Origin: Phaseolus vulgaris
Taxonomy: Eukaryota > Streptophyta > Magnoliopsida > Fabales > Fabaceae
Assembly (NCBI RefSeq): GCF_000499845.2
Contig: NC_023756.2
Location: forward strand, 34,742,763 to 34,806,762
DNA length: 64,000 bases
Direction: 5' to 3'
In this document: positions 36,091 to 47,103 of the stretch, piece by piece
How positions within the stretch are numbered: position 1 is the stretch's first letter
Layout of the letters: every line of letters begins with the position of its first letter
The notes under the pieces: model-generated
Databases searched by the model: none
What the model was told of the DNA's origin: nothing
The model's input: the letters and a program-made list of their open reading frames with translations, nothing else
Program-made: the position numbers and the translations under genes

Positions 36091-36403
36091 CTGCACCCAA
36101 CACATTTTAACCTGCACCCAACATAATTTTTAAAATTCCAAAAATACCCTTTATTCTGGAAATAAAAATTCGGAAGTGAAAATAATGCATTCCAGAAAAA
36201 TAAATCCGGAAGAGATTTTTTTGTTTCGGATATAAAAATCCAGAAAAAAAAGGATAAAAAAATCTGGAACTGAAAATAATACATTCTGGAAAAATTATCC
36301 GGAAGAGATTATTGTGTTCCGGAAAAGGGGGTCCAGAATGTAATTTTATATGTACCCCATTTTTTTAAGGGTATTTTCGGGTTTTCTCCTGTGATGGGTG
36401 CAG
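36091..36403. mobile_element. Foldback MITE-like insertion
   Basis: Absent from the matching places in T1 (about 17580) and T2 (about 20228). Ends are inverted: CTGCACCCAACAC at the left and GATGGGTGCAG at the right, with inner pairs AAAATACCCTTT / AAGGGTATTTTC. The interior carries a direct repeat of about 94 bp (AAAATAATGCATTCC at about 36178, AAAATAATACATTCT at about 36271) full of TCCGGA-type palindromes. No coding capacity. Confidence 0.75.
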
Positions 36404-37250
36404 TCAATTCTACGATCCACTTTGAGTGTCTTATTTCATTTTGTTGATGAGAACTTTGCACTAATATATATAGGCATTCACTCTAGCAAGATGAATTAAG
36501 CATTTAATATTTATTTTTAACATTAAATGAATACATAAATACTTTATGTATAAATTAAATTTATTGTTTAAAACCGGATAAATACATGTTTTTGATAAAT
36601 ATTTTTATCAAAGAGTAAACACACAAACTTCTAAATAAATGCGTGTATTAATATGTAAAAATTATAAATACATAATTAAAATACTTTCATATTATAAACA
36701 CATATTAAATATAAATATTTAATGAATGTATTTGTTTTATTAGTATTTACATAAACATTAAATAATATCATTTATTATATTTATTAAATATAATTATAAT
36801 TAATATATTATGCACTGAACTTTTTAACGTAGACTTTATAAAAAGAAACGGATACATTCATGTTTTAATAAATATATGCACTAAATAGCTTCATGTTATA
36901 AATACATACATGATTCTAATACTTTAAATTTAATCTGTAAAAAAATTAATAAAAACATTAAATACTTTCTTATTATAAATATTTTTTAAGAATTATAAGT
37001 TTAGTTTTATATAAAAGTACTTACTTCATGCATTTGTTTATTGTAGCATTTATATAAATATTAAATAATACTCTCTCTTTTTTTTATGTTATTTTTCTTT
37101 ATTTGTCTCGTATAAATGCACATATTTAAAAAAAGTTAAAAAAATTCTTTTGACAATGTTACAGAAAATTTTTCATTGCAAACTGAATTCCTCTCGCTAA
37201 ACAAGGATTTACCATAAGCAAAATAAAGTCAAATAGTTAAAAAACTTATA

Positions 37251-37330
37251 CGCTAGACAGGTCTATCTAATACAGGTCTATCTAAGACAGGTCTAGGTAA
37301 GATATGTCTATGTAGGATGCGTCTACACTT
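37251..37330. repeat. 15-bp minisatellite in T2'
   Basis: The cleanest copy: AGACAGGTCTATCTA repeated with few changes. Confidence 0.8.
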
Positions 37331-37698
37331 AGGTGGATTGAAATGTCCAGCTCACTTTTATTTTATTTTTCTAAACTAAGGAAATCTCATGACTCAATCC
37401 ACCACCTTAACTAGACCTACGACCTATATATATTTGTTTGTAGCTTAACAAAACATAATAAGACAGAGCTTAGAAATTGTAGTTTTTTCCATAGATTTGT
37501 CTGTTAGGTTTAACAATTCTATTATTTCTTAGATTTTGTTTGAAGATCTATTTTATTCAGTCAATGAAGTATAAAATAATTAATAAATCTTTTCCCTAAA
37601 ATTATTTGGTACTTCCTTGATTTGATTGAGATTGATGTTTCATGAGTGAATAAAAAGTATTCAAAAACTTTATCCATGTAAATTTAATATCATGTGAA

Positions 37699-38281
37699 TG
37701 TTTCAATCCTTTATTTTTAGGTTTTTTGTTTTAAAGAATTGCACAAAATAGATTTCTGGAACATTTTTTTTCCTCTTTTGCTATAATTTTCAGTTTTATT
37801 TTTATTCTACTTCTCAACTTTTTTTTATTTACGATGAACTAATCATATTAATAGTTTAGACTCGTATTATCGATCTAAGAATCCGAACGGAATTAATTAA
37901 ATTTAAATTTTTAAGTTTATTACATCTATTTTAAACAAATTCATTGCTATTTATTTGGAATTAGACATCTATTATTAATTATAATGTATAAAGTTTTATA
38001 GTAAATTTATGAATTTATGTTGTAATTCTTATTATTATTTGGTTTCTGTAAGTTTATTAAAAATTATGTTATCAACTCATTTTAATAAAAATATTAATAT
38101 TATGCTTGACATTTTTTAATAATTTTTTACTCAAATCTGATTTGAATGGATCCTTAAAATTTCACATTTAATTATTTTTATTGTAAAAAATAAAGAAAAA
38201 GAATGCAAAAAAAAAAATCATGTTTGAGAGTAACTGGGTGGAATTATGTTAGGCATCATCTTATTTCTTCTTCAAATATCT
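37699..38281. repeat. T2' downstream flank
   Basis: Matches 21789-22383. Non-coding. It ends at the same junction with the gag-only element leader. Confidence 0.75.
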
Positions 38282-38505
38282 TTGAAAAATTTATCACAAT
38301 TAATTGGCGCTGTTTTGTTTTTGTGTGATTCCAGTGCCTATTTTGAGATAACGTCTAGAATTTTCAGTGGTTTAAATTTCACTTTCCAGTTTGCATTATT
38401 CAAAAAATTCCAGTAGCACTGTTTTTTGTTTTTCTTCATCTATTCTAGTACTATTCTTTAGGATTCCTTTGTGTGCTAGCTTTTCTTTGAGTGCCTTATT
38501 TTCTT

Positions 38506-39526
38506 CTTTGTATTTAGATTGGGAAGCTAAGGTTGAACATATTTTTCATGTGTATAAGGTCACCTTAAACCAAAAGGTTAGGTTAGCTTCCTTAGTTTTC
38601 TTAGACTATGCCAAACAATGGTGGCACCATCTTGTATTGGACATTGGGCTAAACAAGAGGCCGCCCATGGTCTCTTGGTATGATTTAAAGGCATGCATGC
38701 GCGCAAGGTTTGTTACTCCTCCTCCTAGGAAGGAACACTTGTTGAAGTTCCAAAGGCTTCATCAAGGACATAGGATGGTAGTTGAATACTTTCATGAATT
38801 AGAAACAACTTTGACTAAAATGAATATGTATGATAATGAAGAGTCAAAGATAAAAAGGTTTGTAAGTGGTTTGCGAAAAAAATTAAAGATCTTGTAGAAT
38901 TACATGAGTATTCTTCTTTCAAGAAAGTGGTTCACCTAGCCATCAAGGTAGAATCACACATTTTGAAAAAAACAACTTTAAAAAATACTCATGATGATGC
39001 TTTCTACAAATCTTCTTGGAAGGATACAAATGAAAATTTTACAAAAATTGCTCCTTCCACTTTTTCAAAAGACACCATTTCTCACTCTTCTAGGAAGGAT
39101 GCAACCAAAATTTCTACACAAATTTCTCCTTCCATTTTTTCAAACAAACCCACTTCTAACCAAAAAGTTTCTAAACACACCCTTTCACCCTCTACCCCTA
39201 AGTCACCCACCAAAACTTCAAGACCCAAATGTTTTAAATGTTTAAGTTTTGAGCACATAGCTGCCAATTGTCCAAATAAAAGAACCATGATGATACAAGA
39301 GGTTTATCAAGACCAAATAAAAAATGAAAATGAAAGAGAAAGAGAAGAACAAGATCACATGAGTATCATCACTTCACCTCCAAGGTGTTTTTCTTCCTTG
39401 TCTTTTTCATTACCTAACCATTCTAAATACTTGACATATTTGCTTAAGAAGTTTAGGGATGATATTCCAAAACCTCCTAAAGGTTCTCACCTTCTAAGAG
39501 GATTTTCCAAAATCTCATGTAGCTAG
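38506..39526 (+). pseudogene. gag of the gag-only element, unit 2 copy (5' deleted)
   Basis: Begins within the gag domain at LYLDWEAKVEHIFHVYK and continues through WWHHLVLDIG and RRKRFVSGL-type sequence. A frameshift near 38880 occurs where KLKIL replaces the expected EIKDL. The second open part (38927-39526) has the S/T/K-rich linker and the zinc knuckle CFKCLSFEHIAANC (about 39230). It lacks the in-frame stops found in the unit 1 copy, so the two copies decayed independently after duplication. Confidence 0.82.
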
Positions 39527-39916
39527 AATTCAAACATATCATCTCCCTAAGCTTAACGAAAATAAGATTGCTTCACCCCTACCGTATACAACTCATGTGA
39601 ACAAACTCATTCTATTATTTGCAGGGCTACTAAATTCGTGGATGAATTCTTTCGCGCCTGGGGAACATGATACAAACCCAAAGATGACTAAAGACACTAC
39701 AAGAAAAATCCAAAAAGGGCAGTCATCTCCAAATACAAAGTTGAGGATCACCAAACATTAAGACAATATAAGCAGAAGAAGAAGCCATGAGCCAGAGCAA
39801 ATCAAATTCTTCCTGCTAGAGTTCTTAAGTGAGTAAGAAATGTTGTAAATAAGTTGGGCTCATTTGTAGGGGTCCAAATAGTAGAAATAAGCAAGTGCCT
39901 TTAGCATAGTAGGGGG

Positions 39917-40618
39917 TGTGGGTAGCATTCTAGCTTGTTCCTAGCCCATTTGAAGGCATTTTGACCTAGTTTCTAGAAGGATAAGCCTAGAATACGAGAT
40001 TAACTTAGTCAAACCCTATGGCTGCCCACTTCTTTTCCCTTTTCCCATTCTACCCTCCTTTCTTCTTTTCCAAGGCTTTTAAATCTATAAATAGGGAGGC
40101 CTACCTCATGTATTCACATGTTGAATGAAGAGTAAAGTTATTATACACAAATTGTGTTAGAGTTTTGTGAGCATTGTCTCTCTAAACAATGAGTCTTATC
40201 TTGTGAGTGTTGTGAGCTCTAAAGTGGCGGCATCAACACTTATCTTGGATCAAATTCACCATCCAAGTGGCGTGATCATTCACAAATCCACCACTTCTAA
40301 GTTTCCTTTCACTCATCTCTTTTCCATTCCATTTCCATTCCTATTTTCAATTCCAAAATACGCCTTGTTCTTGTTCTTGTTCTTGAATTTCAATTCGGTT
40401 CATGTCTTGCGCATCTTGTGTTTGATTAAATTTTGCAACTATATTTGTCATTCATCTTCAACATTAGTTGTGTTTTCCTTTGGCCTTATCGAAATGAACC
40501 TTCACATCTACTTAACACTTGTTAAGTTAACGTCCAGTGGGAATTTTTCTTAAGCTTCTCACCTATGTTGATCATAGAATCTAAATCTAAGTAAAGTGTC
40601 AATAATCAAATGAACAAT
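39917..40618 (+). repeat. LTR of the gag-only element (unit 2), 3' end deleted
   Basis: Starts TGTGGGTAGC after AGTAGGGGG. Very similar to 24716-25418. The last about 20 bp and the primer-binding site are lost. Confidence 0.82.
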
Positions 40619-40990
40619 TCCTTGAGTGCAGTTTTCTAATTCTGTTTTTGGATCCTTTGGTGCATTTTATTTTTAGATTTGAGTTCATGCTTGTGTATTA
40701 TATTTATACAAGTTCATATACATCAATTCTATTGTGTCTTTGAAGTTTCTTAATTCTGTTTTTAAATTCAAGTATAGGTTTCCTCTGTTTTCCAGTTTTT
40801 GTGTTGACTAAAATTGCTTATGAAAATTAATTATGTTGGAGAAAAATTCTTAAACTCTGGATTTTAGTAGGTTGAAGTGTTATAAAAGAGTAAAAAAAGA
40901 AGTGTATTAAAATTCAAAATAAAAAAAAATGATAAATCATATGCGTACAAAGTGCAATTCTGACGCGGAAAATAGGATGATGTGGCAGTG

Positions 40991-42122
40991 ATTGTTCGAA
41001 AGAAGTTCCTCCTACGTTGCCAATTCACGCAAAATCCACCTCAACGTTGATCGTCAATGGTACAAATCCAAGAAAGTTCCTTCTACGATGAAATTAATAA
41101 AATTCAGGAACCATTTAACAATTTATTATTTTTAATAAATTACTTATAATACTTCTTGTAATAATTGTATTAGTACATAGTTTATTCTTATTTTTTAGAA
41201 ACTCTCTTGATTGTTAAAATATATACTATAAAGTTTGTGTAAAGTATATATTATTCTAAATTAAATTCTATATATGTAATGTGAAATTAAAGAAGTAGAC
41301 AAAAAATTAAATGTAAATAAAATATATAAATATATAATGTAAGACAAATATGGATATTTAAAAAATAAAAAATAAATTTGAATGTCGAATGTGGAATGTC
41401 GAATGTATGTTTTACAGAAAAGGTCTAAATTCATTGAGAAAAAAAGAAAAGAAGGAAATGTCTAAATTGAGAATGGTCGTCTCATCAATTTTTGTTATAA
41501 TTTTATATGTTTTTGAAGAAAAATATTTAGAAGTAATTTTTTAATTTATTATAATATATTATATTATTTGGTAGTGTGATAAATTGGGTCAGGCTTATTT
41601 CACTTACCCATCTTTATTAAAAAAATCAAATTGTTTCTTTCACTCTTTGAATTTTTACTTTTGGTTTTTTATCTGTACTCTTTTCATTTTTTATCTATAC
41701 TCTTTTCATTGTCTTGTTGTTATTGTGATTATTGTTAGTATTTTAACTAAGAAAATAAATATTTAGATTATGAAATTTAAAAATTATTTTCTATATAAAA
41801 AAATTTAAATCATATATTCAAAAGTTAAAAAATATCTTATGCATTATGCAATTAAAAAACACTTTTCGATTACTAATGCAAAAATTGTTTTTCACCTAAA
41901 AATAACTTTTAAATTGTATAATTTGAAAGCTTTATTTTTATAAAAAAAATAACTTTTAGATTACATAATTATAAAATCATTTTTTCATAAACCAAAAGGA
42001 TAAAGTAGAAATTTTCATATTTATGGAGAAGCATACAAAAATTATAAAAATACAAAGAGAATTTCCTTAATTTGTATAAGGTGGTCGAGTATAAACATGA
42101 TAGAATTGGGATCCATCTAAAA
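40991..42122. repeat. Block F, unit 2 copy, left part
   Basis: Matches 26014-26989 then 33112-33270, that is, the LINE-free form. It ends at CCATCTAAAATAA, where a truncated LTR of element E3 starts. It resumes at 60434 after a loss of about 413 bp (5077-5489 of unit 0). Confidence 0.82.
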
Positions 42123-42735
42123 TAAGTCATGTAGATTAAGATATTAGGTGGTGAGAAGCTGAGAGGGAGTTCATACACACCGGGTCCCACTGTAGACACT
42201 CGGTATTGGATGTTTGAACTTACCCTGATCCTTTCTATTAGATTCGCTGGTAATCTTTGGGTCAGGTGTTAGTCTCTGGTAGGGGCATACTTAATGAGTC
42301 TTCCGGAAGACGAAGTGGGATTGAAATGAAATCCAATGATTGTGATTGAAAATAGATCCGTATGTGGTCTATATGAATGATGGAATTGGTATTGGAATTT
42401 TACATGAAATTACTAAAGACATGTTTATAAATTATTAGTCTAAATTGGTTCTATTTCCATGAATTATGTTATGGATTTTCTTTGCATTAGCTTACCCTTG
42501 CTTTTCTTGTTGTGTTTGAACTGCGATGACTGTACTACGTACACGAGCAGATGATCTTACAGGTGTCGGAGGGTCTGAAGAGCTTTAGGGTGTTGATTTT
42601 GAAACCTGTATTGTAAATATTTGTATTTCTATAAATCCTAATATGTATTAGGAATGTTTTGAAAAACTCCAAGTTTGTATAGAATCTGATAGAACTTTTA
42701 TTGTAATATTTATATGTAAATTATGGGGTGTTACA
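42123..42735 (+). repeat. Left LTR of E3, 5'-truncated
   Basis: Nearly identical to 59820-60433. The first 641 bp of the LTR are absent. It ends GGGGTGTTACA. Confidence 0.92.
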
Positions 42736-42740
42736 TTTAA

Positions 42741-42752
42741 TGGTATCAGAGC
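42741..42752 (+). other. Primer-binding site of E3
   Basis: TGGTATCAGAGC, complement of the initiator methionine tRNA end, five bases after the LTR. Confidence 0.9.
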
Positions 42753-43160
42753 GGTTCATCCTTAGGATAACTTGAGGGTAGTGGGTTTATTTTGTTTCTC
42801 CTGCGTGTAGATTTTTGTTTAAGTCTAGCCTCAAGACTTATTTAAAAGTTTCTAATAAGATATTTGACAAAGTTGTTTTTCTTGATATCTTGTTTGTGTT
42901 TGAGTCAAATTAATTGTTATGAATAAAGATGAAAGTATTAAGAATGAAAAGAGTCTTGATAGAGTGGTGAGGGTGCACACTCATGACTGGATCAAGATTA
43001 TTTTCTATCTTAATTCTAAATAGTTAAAGTACATTTCAAAGATAAGTTTTGATTGGTTTTAACTTGTTTCGTATGATTATTTCTTTGAAGTTAATTTGTC
43101 TTAAAGTTGTAGTTGGAAAATTTTAGTAATTTCCAACTTAATTCTTTATGTGCTTAGTAG

Positions 43161-44228
43161 ATGACACATAGACCACCTACTCCCCCTCCACCAGTAGATA
43201 TGCCCAACTTAGCTCGGGCAATAGAGATGATGGCAACAACCTTACAATAACAGAGTGCTACTATGACACAACAGCATCAGGCCGTCCTTCATCAATTAGA
43301 AACAGCTAGATTAGCAGCAGAAGCATCTCTGCTTCATCAACAACCCCATAACTTTAGTCTGGAGGATTTTCTGAGACATAATCCACCCAGATTTAATGGC
43401 AAGATAAATCTAGATGGAGCAGACCAGTGGGTGAGAGACATAGAAAGAATCTTTGAAGCTACTCAATGCCCTGAAGAGAGAAAATTATCTTATGCCATCT
43501 ATATGCTTATTGAAGAAGCTGAGTTTTGGTGGATAGGCATGAAGCAAATGATGGAAGACAAAGGAGAAGATGCCACTTGGGAGAACTTCAAAGTAAGATT
43601 CCTGGAGGAGTATTTTCCTGATAGTGTCAGGTATGCAAAAGAAATTGAATTCATGCAGCTGGAACAAGGAAATCTTCCAGTCACTGAATATGCTACTAGG
43701 TTCAAACACCTAGCTAGATTCTACACCCAGATCATGACTGAGGCTTGGAGATGTAGAAAATTTGAGTTTGGGTTGAAGCAAGAGCTTAAAGAAGTGGTGA
43801 TTCCTATGTCCATTAGAGATTTCCCTGCTCTAGTGGAGAAATCAAAAGTAGTGGAGAGTTTGAAAAGTAGTAGCAGACTTGCTAAGCCTCAAGTGGGAGG
43901 ACCTTCTAAAAGCATGCCTAAATATGAAGATAGAAAGAAACCTTATTTCAAACCTCAATCTTGTAGCAGTGGAAGACCCAGTTCTCAATCACCACCTAGT
44001 TTTAGATGTTTTAGATGCGGTGGGCCACATGTTGTTAGATTTTGCCATCATCTAGTGTCAAATGTGACATGCGATAGATGTCACAGGTATGGTCATGCAA
44101 CAAAAGACCGTCGTGTCCAATTGGGAGCTCCAAGTTCTGGCGGAGTGCAGCAAGTACAACAAAATAGTAATCAAAAACCCAAAGCTGCTGGCAGAGATTT
44201 TGCTATTAGTGGAGCTGAAGCTTCCTAG
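43161..44228 (+). pseudogene. gag of E3
   Basis: Start MTHRPPTPPPPVDMP at 43161. In-frame TAA at 43248 (in TTLQ*QSATM) and TAG at 44226. The Ty3 gag domain reads FLRHNPPRFNGKI, ADQWVRDIERIFEA, AEFWWIG, FLEEYFPDSVRYAKEIEFM. The first knuckle reads CFRCGGPHVVRFC. The second reads CDRCHRYGHATKD but has Arg where the last Cys belongs. The frame continues into the protease, so gag and pol were one ORF interrupted by the TAG. Confidence 0.88.
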
Positions 44229-45065
44229 TCTGATAGCCTTGTTAGAGGTATTTCTTCTATCTTTGGAACACAGTTATTTGTATTGTTTGACTCTAGGGCA
44301 ACCCATTCTTTTATATCTTTTGATTGTGCTAAGAAACTTAAGTTGCCAGTTCGAGAATTAGAATTTGAGTTGGTGGTATCTACACCAACAGAAGGTATTA
44401 TAGTAACTTCTTCCATGTGTGCTGAGTGTCTAGTAATTATAGATGGGAGGAGATACAAGATCAACATGATTTGTATACCTCTAAAAGATTTGGAGGTTAT
44501 TTTGGGAATGGATTGGTTGTCTTCTAATCATATCCTTATAGATTGCGGTCGGAAGAAGTTAATTTTCCCTGGATTAGAAGGAATGTAGGCTATCTCAGCT
44601 CATCAGTTTGAGAGAGAGATACAAGAAGGTGAAAACTGTTTTATGCTCTTGGCTTGTTCTATAGTTACTGATAAAGTACAAAAAGATATGTTTGTAGTTC
44701 AGGAGTTTATGGATGTATTTCCTGATGAGATTCCTGGACTTCCACCTAAAAGAGAGATAGAGTTTGCAATAGACTTGATTCCTGAAGCAGGTCCTATGTC
44801 AATTTCTCCATACCGATGGCACCAGCAAAGTTAGCTGAATTGAAGAAACAATTAGATAAACAATTCATTCGACCTAGTGTTTCTCCATGGGGAGCTCCAG
44901 TGCTATTAGTGAAGAAGAAAGATGGTTCGTCACGTCTATGCATAGATTACAGACAATTAAACAAGTTAACAATAAAAAAATAAATATCCTCTTCCTAGAA
45001 TTGATGACTTGATGGATCAGTTGCATGGGGCAGTTGTCTTTGCTTTTAAAATATGGAGACATTTT
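44229..45065 (+). pseudogene. Protease and N-terminal RT of E3
   Basis: The protease has LFVLFDSRATHSF, where the family has DSGATHSF, so the active-site glycine is replaced by arginine; VILGMDWL follows. In-frame TAG at 44586-44588. RT begins at VFPDEIPGLPPKREIEFAID. A frameshift near 44812 leads to [18 protein letters not shown] and [11 protein letters not shown]. It then reaches DDLMDQLHGAVVF and joins directly to FKIWRHF, which belongs to the RNase H region. The palm with the catalytic aspartates is deleted. The Tat element interrupts it at 45066. Confidence 0.88.
44954..45065. repeat. Left copy of a 112-bp duplication flanking the Tat element
   Basis: Identical to 57314-57425 except G/A at 45023/57383. 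It consists of E3 pol sequence and is the target of the Tat insertion. The first two bases (CA) could instead belong to the LTR end on the right side, giving 110-112 bp. Confidence 0.93.
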
Positions 45066-46001
45066 TGTACCGCCCAGGTAGTCGGAGGTGATGACGTGGC
45101 AGCAAGCTATTATGTAGGCGTGTTGAGCGGGGCTCATGGCTGACAGAAGGGAAGGAGATCGGGGGGCTCGTGTAGTCGCCAGTCTTTAAGTTGGCGTGCT
45201 CCGATCTCTAGCATACCTAAACCGGCGATCACTAGGTTTATGATGAAGTCGCCAGATGCAAACCCAAGCGACCAAATGATCAGAGATCGCCGAAAGGAGG
45301 ACATCGCCGAAGGATCAGTGAAGCTTGCTCCAGGCTTTCGAGGCACAGGATGAAGCCGTCAGGTAGTCATTCCCTAGCTAGCCAGAGGTTGAGGTCAGGG
45401 AACAGCTTACCCGAGCATGCACGATGAAGCAAGTGAAGTAGATCATGAAGACGGCCGGCGAGACCACAGGGTAGGTGTGTATGAAGGCACCCGTACTCGC
45501 CACGTAGAAGGGATCACGCTCCAAGGCAGCTGTGCGCTGAGTTGTTTCATGCATAAGTAACTTAGCCAAAAAGCCTGAAGAGTAAGAAGTGGCGCCCAAG
45601 TCAAGGAAGCTCCAGATGGTGACACGTGTACAGCTGGATGCGAGCCACGTGTCCAGATGTGTAACTGTCAGGAGAGAGAAAGTGCACAGGTATATAAGAG
45701 TTTCTAACGAACTTCTGAGGTACGCGCGCGTTTTAGATTACTTCTTTTACGCTTGCGAGAACTAGAGTACGCTGCGAGAGAATCTTGCACGGTTCCAGAG
45801 AGTTCTTGAGTTTTTCTCTTAGTATTTGGTGGTTCAGTCGCTGACTTGGGCGTCAGAGCGTGATCGGCCGCAGCGGCGCCGTTCTGTCTTTTTGCAGGTT
45901 CTTGAGGCGAATCAAGGCGAAGGACCGAAGCTAACACGGCACAGAGTCGATTCAGATCTGACGAGGCAAAGTTCTTGCGTCCTGGTCAACAGGCAGGATC
46001 A
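45066..46001 (+). repeat. Left LTR of the Tat element
   Basis: Starts TGTACCGCCC. I place the end at GGATCA (46001), two bases before the primer site. ORFs on its minus strand (45134-45937) recur in the right LTR and are not taken as genes. Confidence 0.9.
45691..45698 (+). promoter_or_regulatory. TATA box of the Tat LTR
   Basis: TATATAAG in GCACAGGTATATAAGAG, with a matching copy near 57011 in the right LTR. The transcript would start about 30 bp downstream. Confidence 0.7.
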
Positions 46002-46003
46002 TC

Positions 46004-46022
46004 AGGCGCCCACTGTGGGGCC
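46004..46022 (+). other. Primer-binding site of the Tat element (putative)
   Basis: AGGCGCCCACTGTGGGGCC just after the LTR. Related elements that I recall have TGG as the first three bases, so the T may be mutated to A here. I cannot name the tRNA from sequence alone. Confidence 0.55.
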
Positions 46023-46387
46023 GTGTAAAACCTGTTCCCATCTACAGCGTGAGTTCTTGGAAGTTTCTGCAGTTTCTGTGTGGTTGTGTGCTGGTGCAAC
46101 CATTTTCCACCGTTCGTTTGAGTTCTTGTTCGGTGAGGTGAGGTTTTTCGCTGCTTACGCAAGTTTTAATCGGTGAGATCTAAGTTTCGCCGTTCGTTCG
46201 GATTTACGTGGAAGAAGCGGTGGTTTGTGGTGGAGTTGTGAGTTTCTGTGAAGGTTTGCTGTTGAGGTTGTGTTCTTGAAGTTCGTTGGAGTTTGCAAAG
46301 CTCTGACTGATTGATTGCTGGATCGATCGTTGCTGAAGGAGGTGTTGTTCGTCGCTCATTATGATCTGTTAAGTTTTCATGAGAAAG

Positions 46388-47103
46388 ATGAGAAGCAACC
46401 ATTCAAGTCCAGTTGCGCCAGTTGCTGCTGAAGGCGCCATGACTATGGCGCATATGGTGGAGATCATCCGTGCGTTGCAGGCGAATGTGGAAGCCTCGCG
46501 CATAGAGCAGGCAAAGATGCATGAGGACCTGGTCGCCTCTTAGGCCAGGAATGAAGAGCTTAGCAGAGTGACTGAGGAGTTGTGCCAAGCTCTTCAGGAG
46601 CAGAGAGGGCGCCCAGTCGCTGAAGAGGTCACGCCGTCGACGCCGCCTCGCGTTTTCCCCATGCCTTTTGCTCAGGCGATTACAGACACGCCTATCCCTG
46701 CGAGTGTGGTACCCATGAAGGCTGTTTTTACCGGCGTGGAGGATCCTGAGGCACATCTCACCACGTTCCACACGCAGATGATGCTGTCAGGAGGATCGGG
46801 TGTTGTGTATTGCAAGATGTTTGTGAGCACGCTCCAGGGGACAGCGCTGGAATGGTTTGTGAGCCTGCCTACAGGTCACATAACCAATTTCCAACAGTTT
46901 TCGAAGCTCTTCGTCGAGCAGTACATAGTGAACAAGGCGCCGCCTAGGGTGTCTTATGATCTGTTCGACATAAGGCAGTACCAGGGAGAGTCCCTCAGGA
47001 CTATTTGAATCGTTTTGGGGCGCAGATGGTCCGCTCGCCGGCCAAGGACGAAGAGATGTTGGTCTACGCCTTCAAGAAGGGCGTGTTGCCGGGACCTTTC
47101 TGA
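46388..47103 (+). pseudogene. gag of the Tat element, N-terminal part
   Basis: ATG at 46388 (MRSNHSSPVAPVAAEG). TAG at 46541 follows DLVAS. The gag domain continues as FTGVEDPEAHLTTFHTQMM, ALEWFVSLPTGHITNFQQF and YQGESLR. A 1-base deletion near 46999 shifts the frame; the other frame continues LNRFGAQMV and AFKKGVLPGPF up to TGA at 47101-47103. After that the frame is open into pol, with a zinc-knuckle-like CEFHQGFGHTVDSC at about 47485. Gag would assemble the particle. Confidence 0.88.

Larger units (their letters stand above)
35937..37698. mobile_element. Long-TIR DNA element T2' (unit 2 copy)
   Basis: Collinear with T2 (20044-21788) apart from a MITE insertion at about 36091-36403 in its left arm and deletions near 37240 (interior 21060-21310 missing). 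Inverted-repeat arms and minisatellite retained. Confidence 0.65.
38282..40990 (+). mobile_element. Gag-only Ty3/gypsy element, circularly permuted (unit 2 copy)
   Basis: Same order as 22384-26013 but with two extra deletions. One (about 590 bp) removes part of the leader and the gag start, joining TTATTTTCTT to CTTTGTATTTAG. The other removes the LTR end, the primer-binding site and part of the leader between GAACAATTC and CTTGAGTGCAG (about 40618). Both copies share the junction to block F and the gag-pol fusion. Confidence 0.8.

Noticed and set aside
36006..36284. 92-codon F/W-rich frame.
   Set aside because: Produced by the MITE insertion with its repeated TTCCGGA runs.
45134..45937. Several minus-strand frames of 60-77 codons identical in two places (also 56454-57257).
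   Set aside because: They lie in the two LTRs of the Tat element, which are nearly identical by descent; no domain, no start context, GC-rich sequence gives chance frames.
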